This document shows, piece after piece, positions 10,001 to 17,986 of a stretch of 64,000 nt of DNA. A program made the position numbers and the translations under genes. The notes beneath the pieces are model-generated. The model worked only from the letters and a program-made list of their open reading frames with translations, was not told the DNA's origin and did not search any database. This DNA comes from Thermoplasmatota archaeon (lineage in GTDB: Archaea; Thermoplasmatota; JAKEGO01): NCBI GenBank assembly GCA_028279595.1, contig JANQNK010000007.1, positions 25,214 through 89,213 on the forward strand. The letters run 5' to 3'. Positions within the stretch are counted from its first letter, which is position 1, and every line of letters starts with the position of its first letter.

Positions 10001-13000
10001 CCACTCGAATAAGCCGCAATGATACCTGTTCCCCCACCACTGAGATCTCGACCAATGATGGAAACATCTGAACAGTCCACGAGTATGATCTGTCCCGAAC
10101 CATTCGGAATGTCAATCCCATCCTGATCGATACGGTAGTGAACAGGTCGGTCGTTCACGGTATTTGTGCCATCGACTGAATGTGTCCTCCAACCTCTGGG
10201 GTCATGTGTGTGAATCCAAAGTCCACAGGAATACATGCTATTGTTCAATATCGTGTGTTCGATCGCTCGATTTAGGTAAACTCCGACACGAGCCGTGATG
10301 TTGTTCCAGATGATTGTGTTCGAAAACGAATCTACAGTATAGACACCAGTATATGAATCCTGTATGCGATTCCCTTCGATGGTATTGTTATTCGATTCTC
10401 TTAAGTAAACGCCGTTAAAATCACAGTTGATGGTATTATTGCTGATCGTGCTGTTCGTTGTGTCCGAGATCCAGATCCCGTGATTCGTAGTATTCGTGAG
10501 ACGATTCCACATTATTGTACAATTATCCACACCATCAATGTCGATCGCGCTTGAGGAGTAGTCCTGTCCACTGTTTGTCAATGTGAATGCTGAGAAGTTC
10601 GTTCCATCCGCACGGATTTGTACGACATCACCATCTCCACCACCATCAATGATGGATTGAGAGCTTCCATTCCCAATGAGGGATATCGAACGGTATACGA
10701 CCACCTCATCGTAATAATAGCCTTCATAAACGAGGATCGTATCCCCGGGGATCGAGGCATTGACCGCATCTTGGATCTGTTCGAAATCGGCCCACGAGCC
10801 GTTATCATCGTCGACGATCCAGACCTTGGTTTCCCTAATGATGATTGTCCCGTTCCACGGATTCATCAATGGATAGCGGTCCTCTGAATTCGAGTCGCCC
10901 CCGAGCTCATATGGGGTATCTCCGATCCCATCTCCATTTATATCCTCCCCGTCATAATCAAACCAGTAATTACCCTTCGATCCGTCGTCCCATACGTTGT
11001 CTTCACCGTCATCGATCGCACTATTATCGTAAATCGAGTTAAGATAGATCGAATTGTTCTTAGAGGCCGAATGGATTTGGATCGCGTAATTATCAAAATC
11101 CATAACGGTGTTGTTCCAAAATGTGTTATTGTTTGATGTCCAGAAGTAGATCCCAGAATGAGTTCCCGAATTCAGGATACAGTTCGATATTGAATTATTC
11201 CTTGAATCTTCACCGATATGGATACCGTATCGTGAATCATTGATCTGGCAGTAGGTGATTTGATTATCACGAGAATTCACTGTGCGAATACTTCCGCCAC
11301 CGCTGGCTCCGTTCTCAATAAAAGTGCAATTCATAACTAGGTTTGAATGGGATCTAAATAGTGCCAAGCCACAGATATCGTTGTTCAACAATGAAAGGTT
11401 GGAGATCCGATTTCGATGACTACCACGGAAGACCAATCCATACCAATCACCGTGTTGTATTGTGCAATTGGCAATCAAGTTGTTGTCAGAAACCACCTCG
11501 ACTGCGGAGTCTGTATCCTCCTCATCCAAACATCTGATAAAGAACCCAGAAAAGCCCACTCCATCCGAAGATATGTTCACACCCGTCTCATTGCCTCGAA
11601 CATCAATGATCGTATCTCGCGATCCATTCCCAACGATATCAACGGTTACATCAACATGTAATCCTTCGAAATACGTTCCGTTGTAGACCAGGATAGTATC
11701 TCCATTCAACGATGCATCGATCGCATCCTGTATCTCCGTATAATTGGCCCAAGTACCGCCATCATCGTCGACGATCCAGGTCCTCGGATCTCTTGTGGTG
11801 TTCACATAGGTACCATTCCACGGGTTCATCAATGGGTATCTATCCTCAGCCGAAGTGGTCCCATCTATGGAGTATTCAGTGTCTCCGATCCCATTCCCAT
11901 CATTGTCCGAACCCGAATAATCCGACCAGTAGTTACCAATGGACCCATTGTCCCAAGTGTTGTAACCATCAGTTTCGAAACCTTGGGGATCGAATCCATT
12001 ATCAATGAAGTTATTGTGGTAGAGCCAATTGTCATCCGAATCATCGGCAGCAGCACCCCAGTAACCGTTCTGTATGAATTCATTGGCAGTGAGGATATTA
12101 TCCGTGCAGTCCAACAGGAAAAGACCGTAGTACGAGTTGTTTTTTAGACTGTTGTTGACGACCAGGTTCCCAGTAGAATTGATGAGATACAACCCGAGAA
12201 CATCGTTTTGATCGAACGAATTATTCTCTATCACGTTGTCATCAGACCAATCGAGGACAGTGGCGAAGAACCAGTTCGACTCGATCTGGTTGTCAGTGAT
12301 GTGGTTGTCATGAGATCGATTCAGGAATACACCGACTCCCGTATTATCGTTGATCAGATTATCATCGATGGTTATGTTCTCTGACATCATGAGTACCACG
12401 GCGATCACGTTCCGCGAAATATTGTTACTTGATATGGTACAATTATCGGAGTAAGCGATCTGTATTCCACCAGAGGAGGCATTTATGATCAGATTCTCGA
12501 GGGTAACTCCAGTGCAGTTTGCGAGGAGTACCTGGCTGGTGTTAGTAGGAACGTTACCGGAACTGATATTGGTATAGTACCTAATCGGTCTTGACCACAA
12601 CAGGTTCGTCGGGTCTATCGTGTGACTTACGAATTGGAACGGGCCATCCCCTGTGAACGATATCCCTCCGAGGACCATACTGTTATTGTGAAGATATACC
12701 CTGGTCGAACGATTGAGGTTTATTCCGTAACAGATGTAGAAATTGTTGTAGGAAACCTCGCAGCGATCCCCCCGGACCTCGATGCCGGCCGCATTTTTAT
12801 CAATGCTTGCGTTCGTAAGATTGAAGCCTGATATACTGCATCTGTCTGCCGTTATGTTCACAACATTGCCGATACCTAGGCCGTCGATCGTAGTATTGGA
12901 ACTTCCGTTACCGATGATTTCTAATGTTCTGATCACCTCAACGGTCTCGAGATATGTCCCATTATAGACTATTATTATATCTCCACCCCTCGAGGTATCA

Positions 13001-15018
13001 ATTGCGTCCTGTATCTTCTCGAAATCTGCCCACGAACCATTATCATCGTCGACTATCCAAGTTATTGGATCTCGTCTTTGCAGGGATCCATTCCATCGAA
13101 GCATAAGCGGAAATCGGTCCTCTGCATCGTTGGATCCATTAATCTCATACGGAGTATCCCCGATGCCATCGGAATCAACATCGGAACCCGAATAGTCGGA
13201 CCAGTAATTTCCGACCGATCCGTTATCCCAGTATATTCCATCACCCGCGTCCGTGTCGGTAGCTTGTGACCAATTCAGTCCATTGTCTATGAAATTGTTG
13301 TGGTAAACATAGGAGTCCGATTGATCAGCATAATCCACATTTATGCCCGATTCATAGTTTTTCCGGAAATCGTTTCCAACCACGAGGACATTGTCGACTG
13401 CTAGATAGCAACCTTCACTGTTGCGTTCGATAGTGTTGTTCTCGATCGTAATATCGGACACTCCTGAATAGATACCAAGACCGACAACTGAACAATTGCT
13501 GATGACATTGCCATTGATCTCGTAATCGGACCCTTCATCGATGTAGATACCATAGTCACAGTCATCGATCCGATTATCGTACAGGCCGATGCTTCTTGGC
13601 CCCTGCGAGGTTCCAATGACGCATTGTATACCGATGGTCGATGATGATAGATCACAATTGAGGATCTTGGAATTTCTGAGCCACTCTATTCTGATCGCCG
13701 AGGTATCGCAATCGGTGATCGAACAATTCTTGATCTTCGTGTATGTGCTGGACCCACCGTTCCTAATGATACCGATACCGCATTTTGAGATGTTACAATC
13801 GTAGATATGACTCGTGTAATAGACACTGTTCTTGATACCAGCAAAATAAGCATTGCTTATGGTGGTATTTGTTATCAATATATTCGATACCTCGTCTTGG
13901 ATATGAATGCCGATATACTGATCGTCCACCATTGTACAGTTATCTATCGTCGGATATCCCTTCCTTGAGAAGATACTAGTATTTGTGGATGAGAAATGGC
14001 AATTGGAAACTGAATAACTACCGCGATGCGAAAGGATTCCGTAATAGGATGAGATGTTCGAATTGATTATTGAAACGTTACTGGACATGGCTAGATAGAT
14101 CCCGCAGGTACCGATTCCTGTTGAAATACCGTTTATCTCGAAGTTGGTACAATTGACTATCATCAATTGACCCGTTGATCCTGTCACCGATCTATTTGTA
14201 AGGTTCCGATAGTAATCGATCGGATCCCCATTCACAGTGCAATCCCAAATGTCATTGTTCTGTAGATCGAAGTTGCTGAACCCATTTGCTGAGATTCCGC
14301 AATTGATGAAGGTGATGTTGGAGGTTGTACTCGATTTGGTCGTGTGTGAAATGTATTCACCTATTATACAATTCGAAATATGTGAATCTTGGAGAATCGT
14401 GCCCGATCCATAGAGGTACGCACCGTATTCCGATCCCTTTAAAGTGCAATTATCTACAGTCGAGTATCCCCTTAGATTGAGTCCGTATTTGGCTCCTACG
14501 ACAGTACAACTGTCAATGACAGAGTAACCGGTATACATTCCGTAATTTGACGCGTAAACGATACAATTGGACACATTGACATCCCATCCATAGATACCAT
14601 TGTAGACGTCAATGATTGAACAATTATCTACATCGATATAATCAGCGTATATCCGGACCCCTGTGCCCGATCCATCTACTTGGCTGGAGATGTTTAGCCC
14701 GATGATGGATACGTTGTTACTGTTGACAGCGATGCATTCCGATCCTTGTCCAATGAGATAGGTCTGCGAACTGCCATTTCCGATAATATCGACGGACCGG
14801 TTGATATCAATGGACTCGTCGTAGTTCCCTGAATAGATGAGTATCGTATCATTATCAGAGGATCCATTTAGTGCATCCTGGATCGATGTATGGTCGGCCC
14901 ATGAACCACCATCATCATCGACGACATATGTTGCCCCTTCAGATGTTGGTGTTGCATTAATCAACATTACAATGGCCGATAGAAAGACGAATGATAGACA
15001 TATGGCACGCTGTCTCAT
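7015..15018 (-). CDS. Giant exported protein: four NosD/CASH beta-helix modules, PKD-like and CARDB-like domains, TM anchor, C-terminal zinc ribbon
   Basis: Four copies of [TV]W/YVDDD-G-WA--IQDA...NGTY and four NYWSDY-GIGDTPY...EDRYPLMNPWNG motifs; CARDB-like repeats; TM LLLLISMIIVVILILVLIDRKK; C-term CPECNNPIEEGARFCEECGTYLG. Start placed at MRQRAICLSF (15018). Confidence 0.88.
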   Translation of the reverse strand: MRQRAICLSFVFLSAIVMLINATPTSEGATYVVDDDGGSWADHTSIQDALNGSSDNDTILIYSGNYDESIDINRSVDIIGNGSSQTYLIGQGSECIAVNSNNVSIIGLNISSQVDGSGTGVRIYADYIDVDNCSIIDVYNGIYGWDVNVSNCIVYASNYGMYTGYSVIDSCTVVGAKYGLNLRGYSTVDNCTLKGSEYGAYLYGSGTILQDSHISNCIIGEYISHTTKSSTTSNITFINCGISANGFSNFDLQNNDIWDCTVNGDPIDYYRNLTNRSVTGSTGQLMIVNCTNFEINGISTGIGTCGIYLAMSSNVSIINSNISSYYGILSHRGSYSVSNCHFSSTNTSIFSRKGYPTIDNCTMVDDQYIGIHIQDEVSNILITNTTISNAYFAGIKNSVYYTSHIYDCNISKCGIGIIRNGGSSTYTKIKNCSITDCDTSAIRIEWLRNSKILNCDLSSSTIGIQCVIGTSQGPRSIGLYDNRIDDCDYGIYIDEGSDYEINGNVISNCSVVGLGIYSGVSDITIENNTIERNSEGCYLAVDNVLVVGNDFRKNYESGINVDYADQSDSYVYHNNFIDNGLNWSQATDTDAGDGIYWDNGSVGNYWSDYSGSDVDSDGIGDTPYEINGSNDAEDRFPLMLRWNGSLQRRDPITWIVDDDNGSWADFEKIQDAIDTSRGGDIIIVYNGTYLETVEVIRTLEIIGNGSSNTTIDGLGIGNVVNITADRCSISGFNLTNASIDKNAAGIEVRGDRCEVSYNNFYICYGINLNRSTRVYLHNNSMVLGGISFTGDGPFQFVSHTIDPTNLLWSRPIRYYTNISSGNVPTNTSQVLLANCTGVTLENLIINASSGGIQIAYSDNCTISSNNISRNVIAVVLMMSENITIDDNLINDNTGVGVFLNRSHDNHITDNQIESNWFFATVLDWSDDNVIENNSFDQNDVLGLYLINSTGNLVVNNSLKNNSYYGLFLLDCTDNILTANEFIQNGYWGAAADDSDDNWLYHNNFIDNGFDPQGFETDGYNTWDNGSIGNYWSDYSGSDNDGNGIGDTEYSIDGTTSAEDRYPLMNPWNGTYVNTTRDPRTWIVDDDGGTWANYTEIQDAIDASLNGDTILVYNGTYFEGLHVDVTVDIVGNGSRDTIIDVRGNETGVNISSDGVGFSGFFIRCLDEEDTDSAVEVVSDNNLIANCTIQHGDWYGLVFRGSHRNRISNLSLLNNDICGLALFRSHSNLVMNCTFIENGASGGGSIRTVNSRDNQITYCQINDSRYGIHIGEDSRNNSISNCILNSGTHSGIYFWTSNNNTFWNNTVMDFDNYAIQIHSASKNNSIYLNSIYDNSAIDDGEDNVWDDGSKGNYWFDYDGEDINGDGIGDTPYELGGDSNSEDRYPLMNPWNGTIIIRETKVWIVDDDNGSWADFEQIQDAVNASIPGDTILVYEGYYYDEVVVYRSISLIGNGSSQSIIDGGGDGDVVQIRADGTNFSAFTLTNSGQDYSSSAIDIDGVDNCTIMWNRLTNTTNHGIWISDTTNSTISNNTINCDFNGVYLRESNNNTIEGNRIQDSYTGVYTVDSFSNTIIWNNITARVGVYLNRAIEHTILNNSMYSCGLWIHTHDPRGWRTHSVDGTNTVNDRPVHYRIDQDGIDIPNGSGQIILVDCSDVSIIGRDLSGGGTGIIAAYSSGLTISGNIVNSSSFEAIHLYKSNNSLIENNYVCDSMSSGIDLYFTSNCTVRNNTCDRNYDSGIQITQQSHHNLITDNNCKNTITVSHSDWNRVISNVCSNDRSGIYLASTEHSQILNNTLVENDYGIEDHGSKDALIFGNIITSSNLSGMELQGTSDSIIDNNTISGCLNGIHLDRNMYSPFGYQSSCEFTNNSIHNNSYGVTFEVNSDDNRFMNNAIVRNQLIGIQIEAGCDGNRFFLNNFIFNNLGGIQVADQEPSNYWDNGSIGNHWSDYNGSDENVDGIGDTPYQIDGSSGNEDRYPLMNPWNGSLPNGNEYPTASIVDISPNPASNGSTIYFRGLGVDVDGNISRYVWSSSIDGEFYNGSSNTTFTDGLSLGNHTIIFRVMDNGSLWSDNAISNLSVIVKAPYVNQKPVAEIDNILRNSEFNGEIITFIGHGNDTDGTIVQYSWTSSIDGEFYNGSEASINYSKLSVGNHTIRFRVMDNGTEWGIPYSITLTILPYLPDLSIERGDVDIPHIVYIDSVYNINFSIHNEGQGNASNVSVAIAIGNHTHDETVDVNALSESLIDIQWTPLESGTIQVSVQIIYYEPELNTSNNNITFSVLAWELSDVELSISESTIALNPAMPEVGEYTEINVIVSNNGIEDAENATVEFWLSGNHVDSTEVTVTNKSYSVVQFNWTPSESGLFDVNIRVNPDGEFNETLLLNNNASISVQVVEPYLPDLIITNDDITVYPITPMEGDVVLINVTIWNSGTLTLNDISVSLSFEDGDEIANKSVTIMLLDAITVTFELNLDHGHYNIDAMIDPAGKVNESNEDNNIGSTTFTVQADPGTEPDGDDSASDKGLLGNPFLLLLISMIIVVILILVLIDRKKGASSSPRGKDGSTSTSVERKIPQHGVRDRIPPQEPMGYQVIPSMDEPLDEEPERPGDYDQPYAPSETDYDEPESSEYEYSSGPVVEEPKDDEMQVIDTFPCPECNNPIEEGARFCEECGTYLG
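9065..10830 (-). repeat. Beta-helix module 4 of the 2.7k-aa protein (approximate bounds)
   Basis: VWIVDDDNGSWADFEQIQDAVNAS ... NHWSDYNGSDENVDGIGDTPYQIDG..EDRYPLMNPWNGS. Confidence 0.65.
10845..11790 (-). repeat. Beta-helix module 3 (approximate bounds)
   Basis: TWIVDDDGGTWANYTEIQDAIDAS ... NYWFDYDGEDINGDGIGDTPYELGG..EDRYPLMNPWNGT. Confidence 0.65.
11808..13070 (-). repeat. Beta-helix module 2 (approximate bounds)
   Basis: TWIVDDDNGSWADFEKIQDAIDTS ... NYWSDYSGSDNDGNGIGDTEYSIDG..EDRYPLMNPWNGT. Confidence 0.65.
13083..14935 (-). repeat. Beta-helix module 1 (approximate bounds)
   Basis: TYVVDDDGGSWADHTSIQDALNGS ... NYWSDYSGSDVDSDGIGDTPYEINGS..EDRFPLMLRWNGS. Confidence 0.65.
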
Positions 15019-15069
15019 GACCGATACCCCTCTATCTGGCCAATGCAACGACATTAGATAAGAATTACG

Positions 15070-15960
15070 TCACACTACATATCCGCCCAACAGCTCGACA
15101 TAGATCGCCGCGGTAACGAGATCGGCACTCGTCCCGGGATTCATCCCGCGCTCGACCAATTCCATGTTCAGCTCGATCGCCAGTCTCCGCCCCTCCTCGA
15201 TCAGATACCCACCGGCTTCCATGATTTCGGCCGCCCTCTCCGTGACCCTCTCGGCCTCCTCCTGACCGTGCCTCGCAATAAGGAGGGTGTCCACCTGCTC
15301 GGAGAGGATCCAAAGGAAGCAGTGCGTTATCGCATCCTCGAGCCGAGCCTTTCCCAGATGCTCATGGAGGAACGGATGCGCCTGCTCGAATGTGAACTCG
15401 AAATTAGTAACATATTCCCTGGCGATCGTGTTCGGCTGTGTCCCAGGTTCGATCCCGCCGGCCATCCACTCGAGCACTGAGACGTTCTCAAACATCTCCG
15501 CAGGTGTCTCGTACACATCGAATTCCTTAACTGGCGGGAGTGCGGGATGCACTAAGGCGATCGCATCGTGAAGGTAATGGCCGTCCTCCGGCGACAAGCC
15601 CTGAAGGACGCCATCCAATTCCGCGCGAACGTTCTCCGGGGTCGTCCCCGACGCAGCCGCAGCCATAGGCGCCAATAGTAGTATTGCTCCAAGGTGGGTG
15701 TTGCCTCCACCTTGAGCCTCGCTCATCCGTTTGACGGCCTTCAGGACTCCTTTACCGACCCCGACCTTCCCTGAAGCTATCTCATGAAAGGGTATCGCTA
15801 ACGAAGCAACGCTCGCGAGGAACTGGTCCAATCCCAACTCTTGTAAATCTTGAAACCTAGAAACGTTCCCGGGTTTGGGTGACACTAGCTCAAGTAGCAT
15901 CGCTGAAACTGCTTTTTCCGCAGCGGTCTCCGCACTAATCTCAGGCGACCTCTGGTCCAT
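15070..15960 (-). CDS. CitG/MdcB-like triphosphoribosyl-dephospho-CoA synthase family protein
   Basis: LELVSPKPGNVSRFQDL, GGGNTHLGAILLLAPMAAA characteristic of the CitG family. Confidence 0.8.
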   Translation of the reverse strand: MDQRSPEISAETAAEKAVSAMLLELVSPKPGNVSRFQDLQELGLDQFLASVASLAIPFHEIASGKVGVGKGVLKAVKRMSEAQGGGNTHLGAILLLAPMAAAASGTTPENVRAELDGVLQGLSPEDGHYLHDAIALVHPALPPVKEFDVYETPAEMFENVSVLEWMAGGIEPGTQPNTIAREYVTNFEFTFEQAHPFLHEHLGKARLEDAITHCFLWILSEQVDTLLIARHGQEEAERVTERAAEIMEAGGYLIEEGRRLAIELNMELVERGMNPGTSADLVTAAIYVELLGGYVV

Positions 15961-16360
15961 GGACAGCCTTCCCGCTGGTCTTGCCCTTCTCGACCTTTAT
16001 CCTGGGGATCTTGAGCGGAATGGGTGGAGGAAGCTGCAGCTTCTTTGAGATTATTATCGCCTCGTAGGAACCCGTGTCCATGATGACGTTGTAGATCTCC
16101 TCGAGCGGCTTGTTCTCCAGCTTCTTCTTGTCGGACCACTGGTCGAAGACCTCGGTGCCTCCGACGTAGAGGTGGCCCTCCATCCGGATCATGCCGAGAT
16201 GACCGTAGGTCACGGTGTACGAGAACTCGACGTCGGAGTCGTCGCCCCTCTTGTGGACGGCCGATATGGACACGTTGTGGTCCACGCGGACGTTGCCTGG
16301 CTTGTCCTTTGTGAAGCGTTTCGCTTCCATCGAGCTGAGTTCGACTCCCTTGACTGTCAT
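15941..16360 (-). CDS. Conserved hypothetical protein (139 aa)
   Basis: ORF with its own TATA-like sequence upstream; overlaps the CitG-like start by 20 nt. Confidence 0.65.
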   Translation of the reverse strand: MTVKGVELSSMEAKRFTKDKPGNVRVDHNVSISAVHKRGDDSDVEFSYTVTYGHLGMIRMEGHLYVGGTEVFDQWSDKKKLENKPLEEIYNVIMDTGSYEAIIISKKLQLPPPIPLKIPRIKVEKGKTSGKAVHGPEVA

Positions 16361-16378
16361 GCTGCCGCATACACTCTA

Positions 16379-16390
16379 ACAATTAATAAC
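16379..16390 (-). promoter_or_regulatory. TATA-like element for the 16360 gene
   Basis: Minus-strand agttattaattg ~25 nt upstream of ATG 16360. Confidence 0.4.
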
Positions 16391-16454
16391 TGTTATCATG
16401 GACGGTGTACTCGATGATCGGGTTCGTGGTCAATTTCCTTATATGCACTTGTTC

Positions 16455-16496
16455 GAGGCGCGTTGATGACAGCGAAGCGGAGTCATCGAGCGCCTC
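16455..16496. repeat. Hairpin element copy C, just downstream of aRF1
   Basis: GAGGCGC-G-TTGATGAC-AGCGAAGCGGA-GTCATCGA-GCGCCTC. Confidence 0.75.
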
Positions 16497-16543
16497 TCTT
16501 TGAATTGAGAAAGTGGGATACGATAACTACGGACCGGGCGTCA

Positions 16544-17758
16544 TCATGTGTTGTTATTGATCTGGTAGCGGAGGATCGCCGCTACGCCGCCGAAGGTGTT
16601 CAGGAACGCCGAGCCCTCGTCGCTGTCGGGACTGATGAACTCCACCTCGGACGAGCTCTGCTCCGCCAGTCCGACCAGTTCCTTCACGAGGTCGATCTCC
16701 TCGGACTCCCCTGCAGCGCTGCAGGAGGGACAGACTGTGATCGGAACCGGCTGAGCGGTCACCGTCCCGCAGGAGGCGCAGGTCAATCTATGCCTGTCGA
16801 CCCTAAGGCCCTCCGAAATGAGAAGGGTATCCACGGCTCCGAGGTTCAATGCATTGACCACATCGTCGATACCGTAGGCGGACTTGCTCCCGCTCTTGAC
16901 GATCTCGGCCATGAACCTCTGGACGAGCTTCTTCTCGACCATCAGGGCGACGTCGGAAAGTGTGTCCGCCGCCTTGTCGACGAGCTCCTTCAGTCCATAC
17001 TCGTCGGTGTAACCGGTGTCGAACATGTCCACGACCTTTGGGGTCAGTTCGTGGTGCAGGTATCCCTTGTCGATGAAGAACTCCTTAGTCGACCCGGGAC
17101 CGCCGACGAGGATCCCGTTGAGGTCCTCGACCTCGAGGAAGACCTCGCTCGCAAGGTCCCCGACCTTCTTGAAGAACTCGTGGGCGGCGATCTCGATCAA
17201 CCTCTCGAAACGCCTCTGGGACTGTCCGCCGCGACCGTGCTTGCTCGGAACGCGGGACGGGATGTTCTTGACCGGGACTATCCTGTGGCCCTTGAGCAGT
17301 CCGACGGTGGCCTCGCTCCTGTCGACGACGACGAGACCGTAGGTCTCCTTCTCCTCGAGCATGACGAGCAACGGGTCCAGGAAGAACTGCGAGTCGCACC
17401 TGTAGAGGAAGATGGATATCGGGACCGGCGGCTCGATGACGAACTGGGTCATCTCGGTCTGGTCCTTGCCCGTCACCCTGTGCCCGACGAAGAAGACGAC
17501 GCCGTTCTCGGGAACTGATTTCAATGTCCTCAAACGGCTCATGATGGACTCGATGGCGGCGGTCACGTTCTTCTTCGTTCCTTTGGACTTGATGTTCGAC
17601 GACTGCGACAGCTCGTTCCTGAGATACGCCATGGCGTCGGACACCTGTCTGCTTGGCGGTACGTAGAGGCTTATCAGTTCGGTGGCCTTTCCGCCGACCG
17701 ACTGGAGGTCCTCCATCTTCCGCTTGAACTCGTACCTGGCTAGGGCCTTCTCGTCCAT
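16544..17758 (-). CDS. prf1: Peptide chain release factor aRF1
   Basis: NIKS motif (SQSSNIKSKGTKKNV) and GGQ motif (GRGGQSQRRFERL); 404 aa. Confidence 0.96.
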   Translation of the reverse strand: MDEKALARYEFKRKMEDLQSVGGKATELISLYVPPSRQVSDAMAYLRNELSQSSNIKSKGTKKNVTAAIESIMSRLRTLKSVPENGVVFFVGHRVTGKDQTEMTQFVIEPPVPISIFLYRCDSQFFLDPLLVMLEEKETYGLVVVDRSEATVGLLKGHRIVPVKNIPSRVPSKHGRGGQSQRRFERLIEIAAHEFFKKVGDLASEVFLEVEDLNGILVGGPGSTKEFFIDKGYLHHELTPKVVDMFDTGYTDEYGLKELVDKAADTLSDVALMVEKKLVQRFMAEIVKSGSKSAYGIDDVVNALNLGAVDTLLISEGLRVDRHRLTCASCGTVTAQPVPITVCPSCSAAGESEEIDLVKELVGLAEQSSSEVEFISPDSDEGSAFLNTFGGVAAILRYQINNNT

Positions 17759-17835
17759 CCGGCCGTTACATGAGAGGCGGTTACTTAAAGGATTGCCCGC
17801 GTGAAGCGAGCCTCTCCGGGGAACCGGAAATGACC

Positions 17836-17875
17836 CGATCGTAAGGGTAAAAGGCCCACTCGTGACCTACGATCG
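17836..17875. promoter_or_regulatory. Inverted repeat upstream of the surface-protein promoter (candidate operator)
   Basis: CGATCGTA (17836-17843) / TACGATCG (17868-17875), ~25 bp upstream of the TATA box. Confidence 0.35.
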
Positions 17876-17897
17876 CCATTCGTAACTAACCCATTGG

Positions 17898-17908
17898 TCT
17901 TAAATAGG
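17898..17908 (+). promoter_or_regulatory. TATA box of the 1.1k-aa surface protein gene
   Basis: gtcttaaatag. Confidence 0.6.
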
Positions 17909-17932
17909 GGAAGTCTCTATCAGTGCAAGTTT

Positions 17933-17964
17933 CCCCAGATAGGGTTATCGAACTCCATCTGGGG
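17933..17964 (+). promoter_or_regulatory. 5'-leader stem-loop
   Basis: CCCCAGAT / ATCTGGGG, perfect 8-bp stem and 16-nt loop, between TATA and the RBS-like ggagga. Confidence 0.55.
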
Positions 17965-17986
17965 CATGAGACTGGAGGAACCCAAA

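Noticed and set aside
7015-15018. Calling the NosD-like protein a copper-binding nitrous-oxide reductase accessory protein
   Set aside because: The NosD/CASH beta-helix repeat is a generic fold; no nos genes are nearby and architecture is surface-type.
16463-17518. 351-aa plus-strand ORF antisense to aRF1, starting after a TATA-like sequence
   Set aside because: Antisense to a strongly conserved gene; no family motifs, so coding is unlikely despite the upstream TATA-like sequence.
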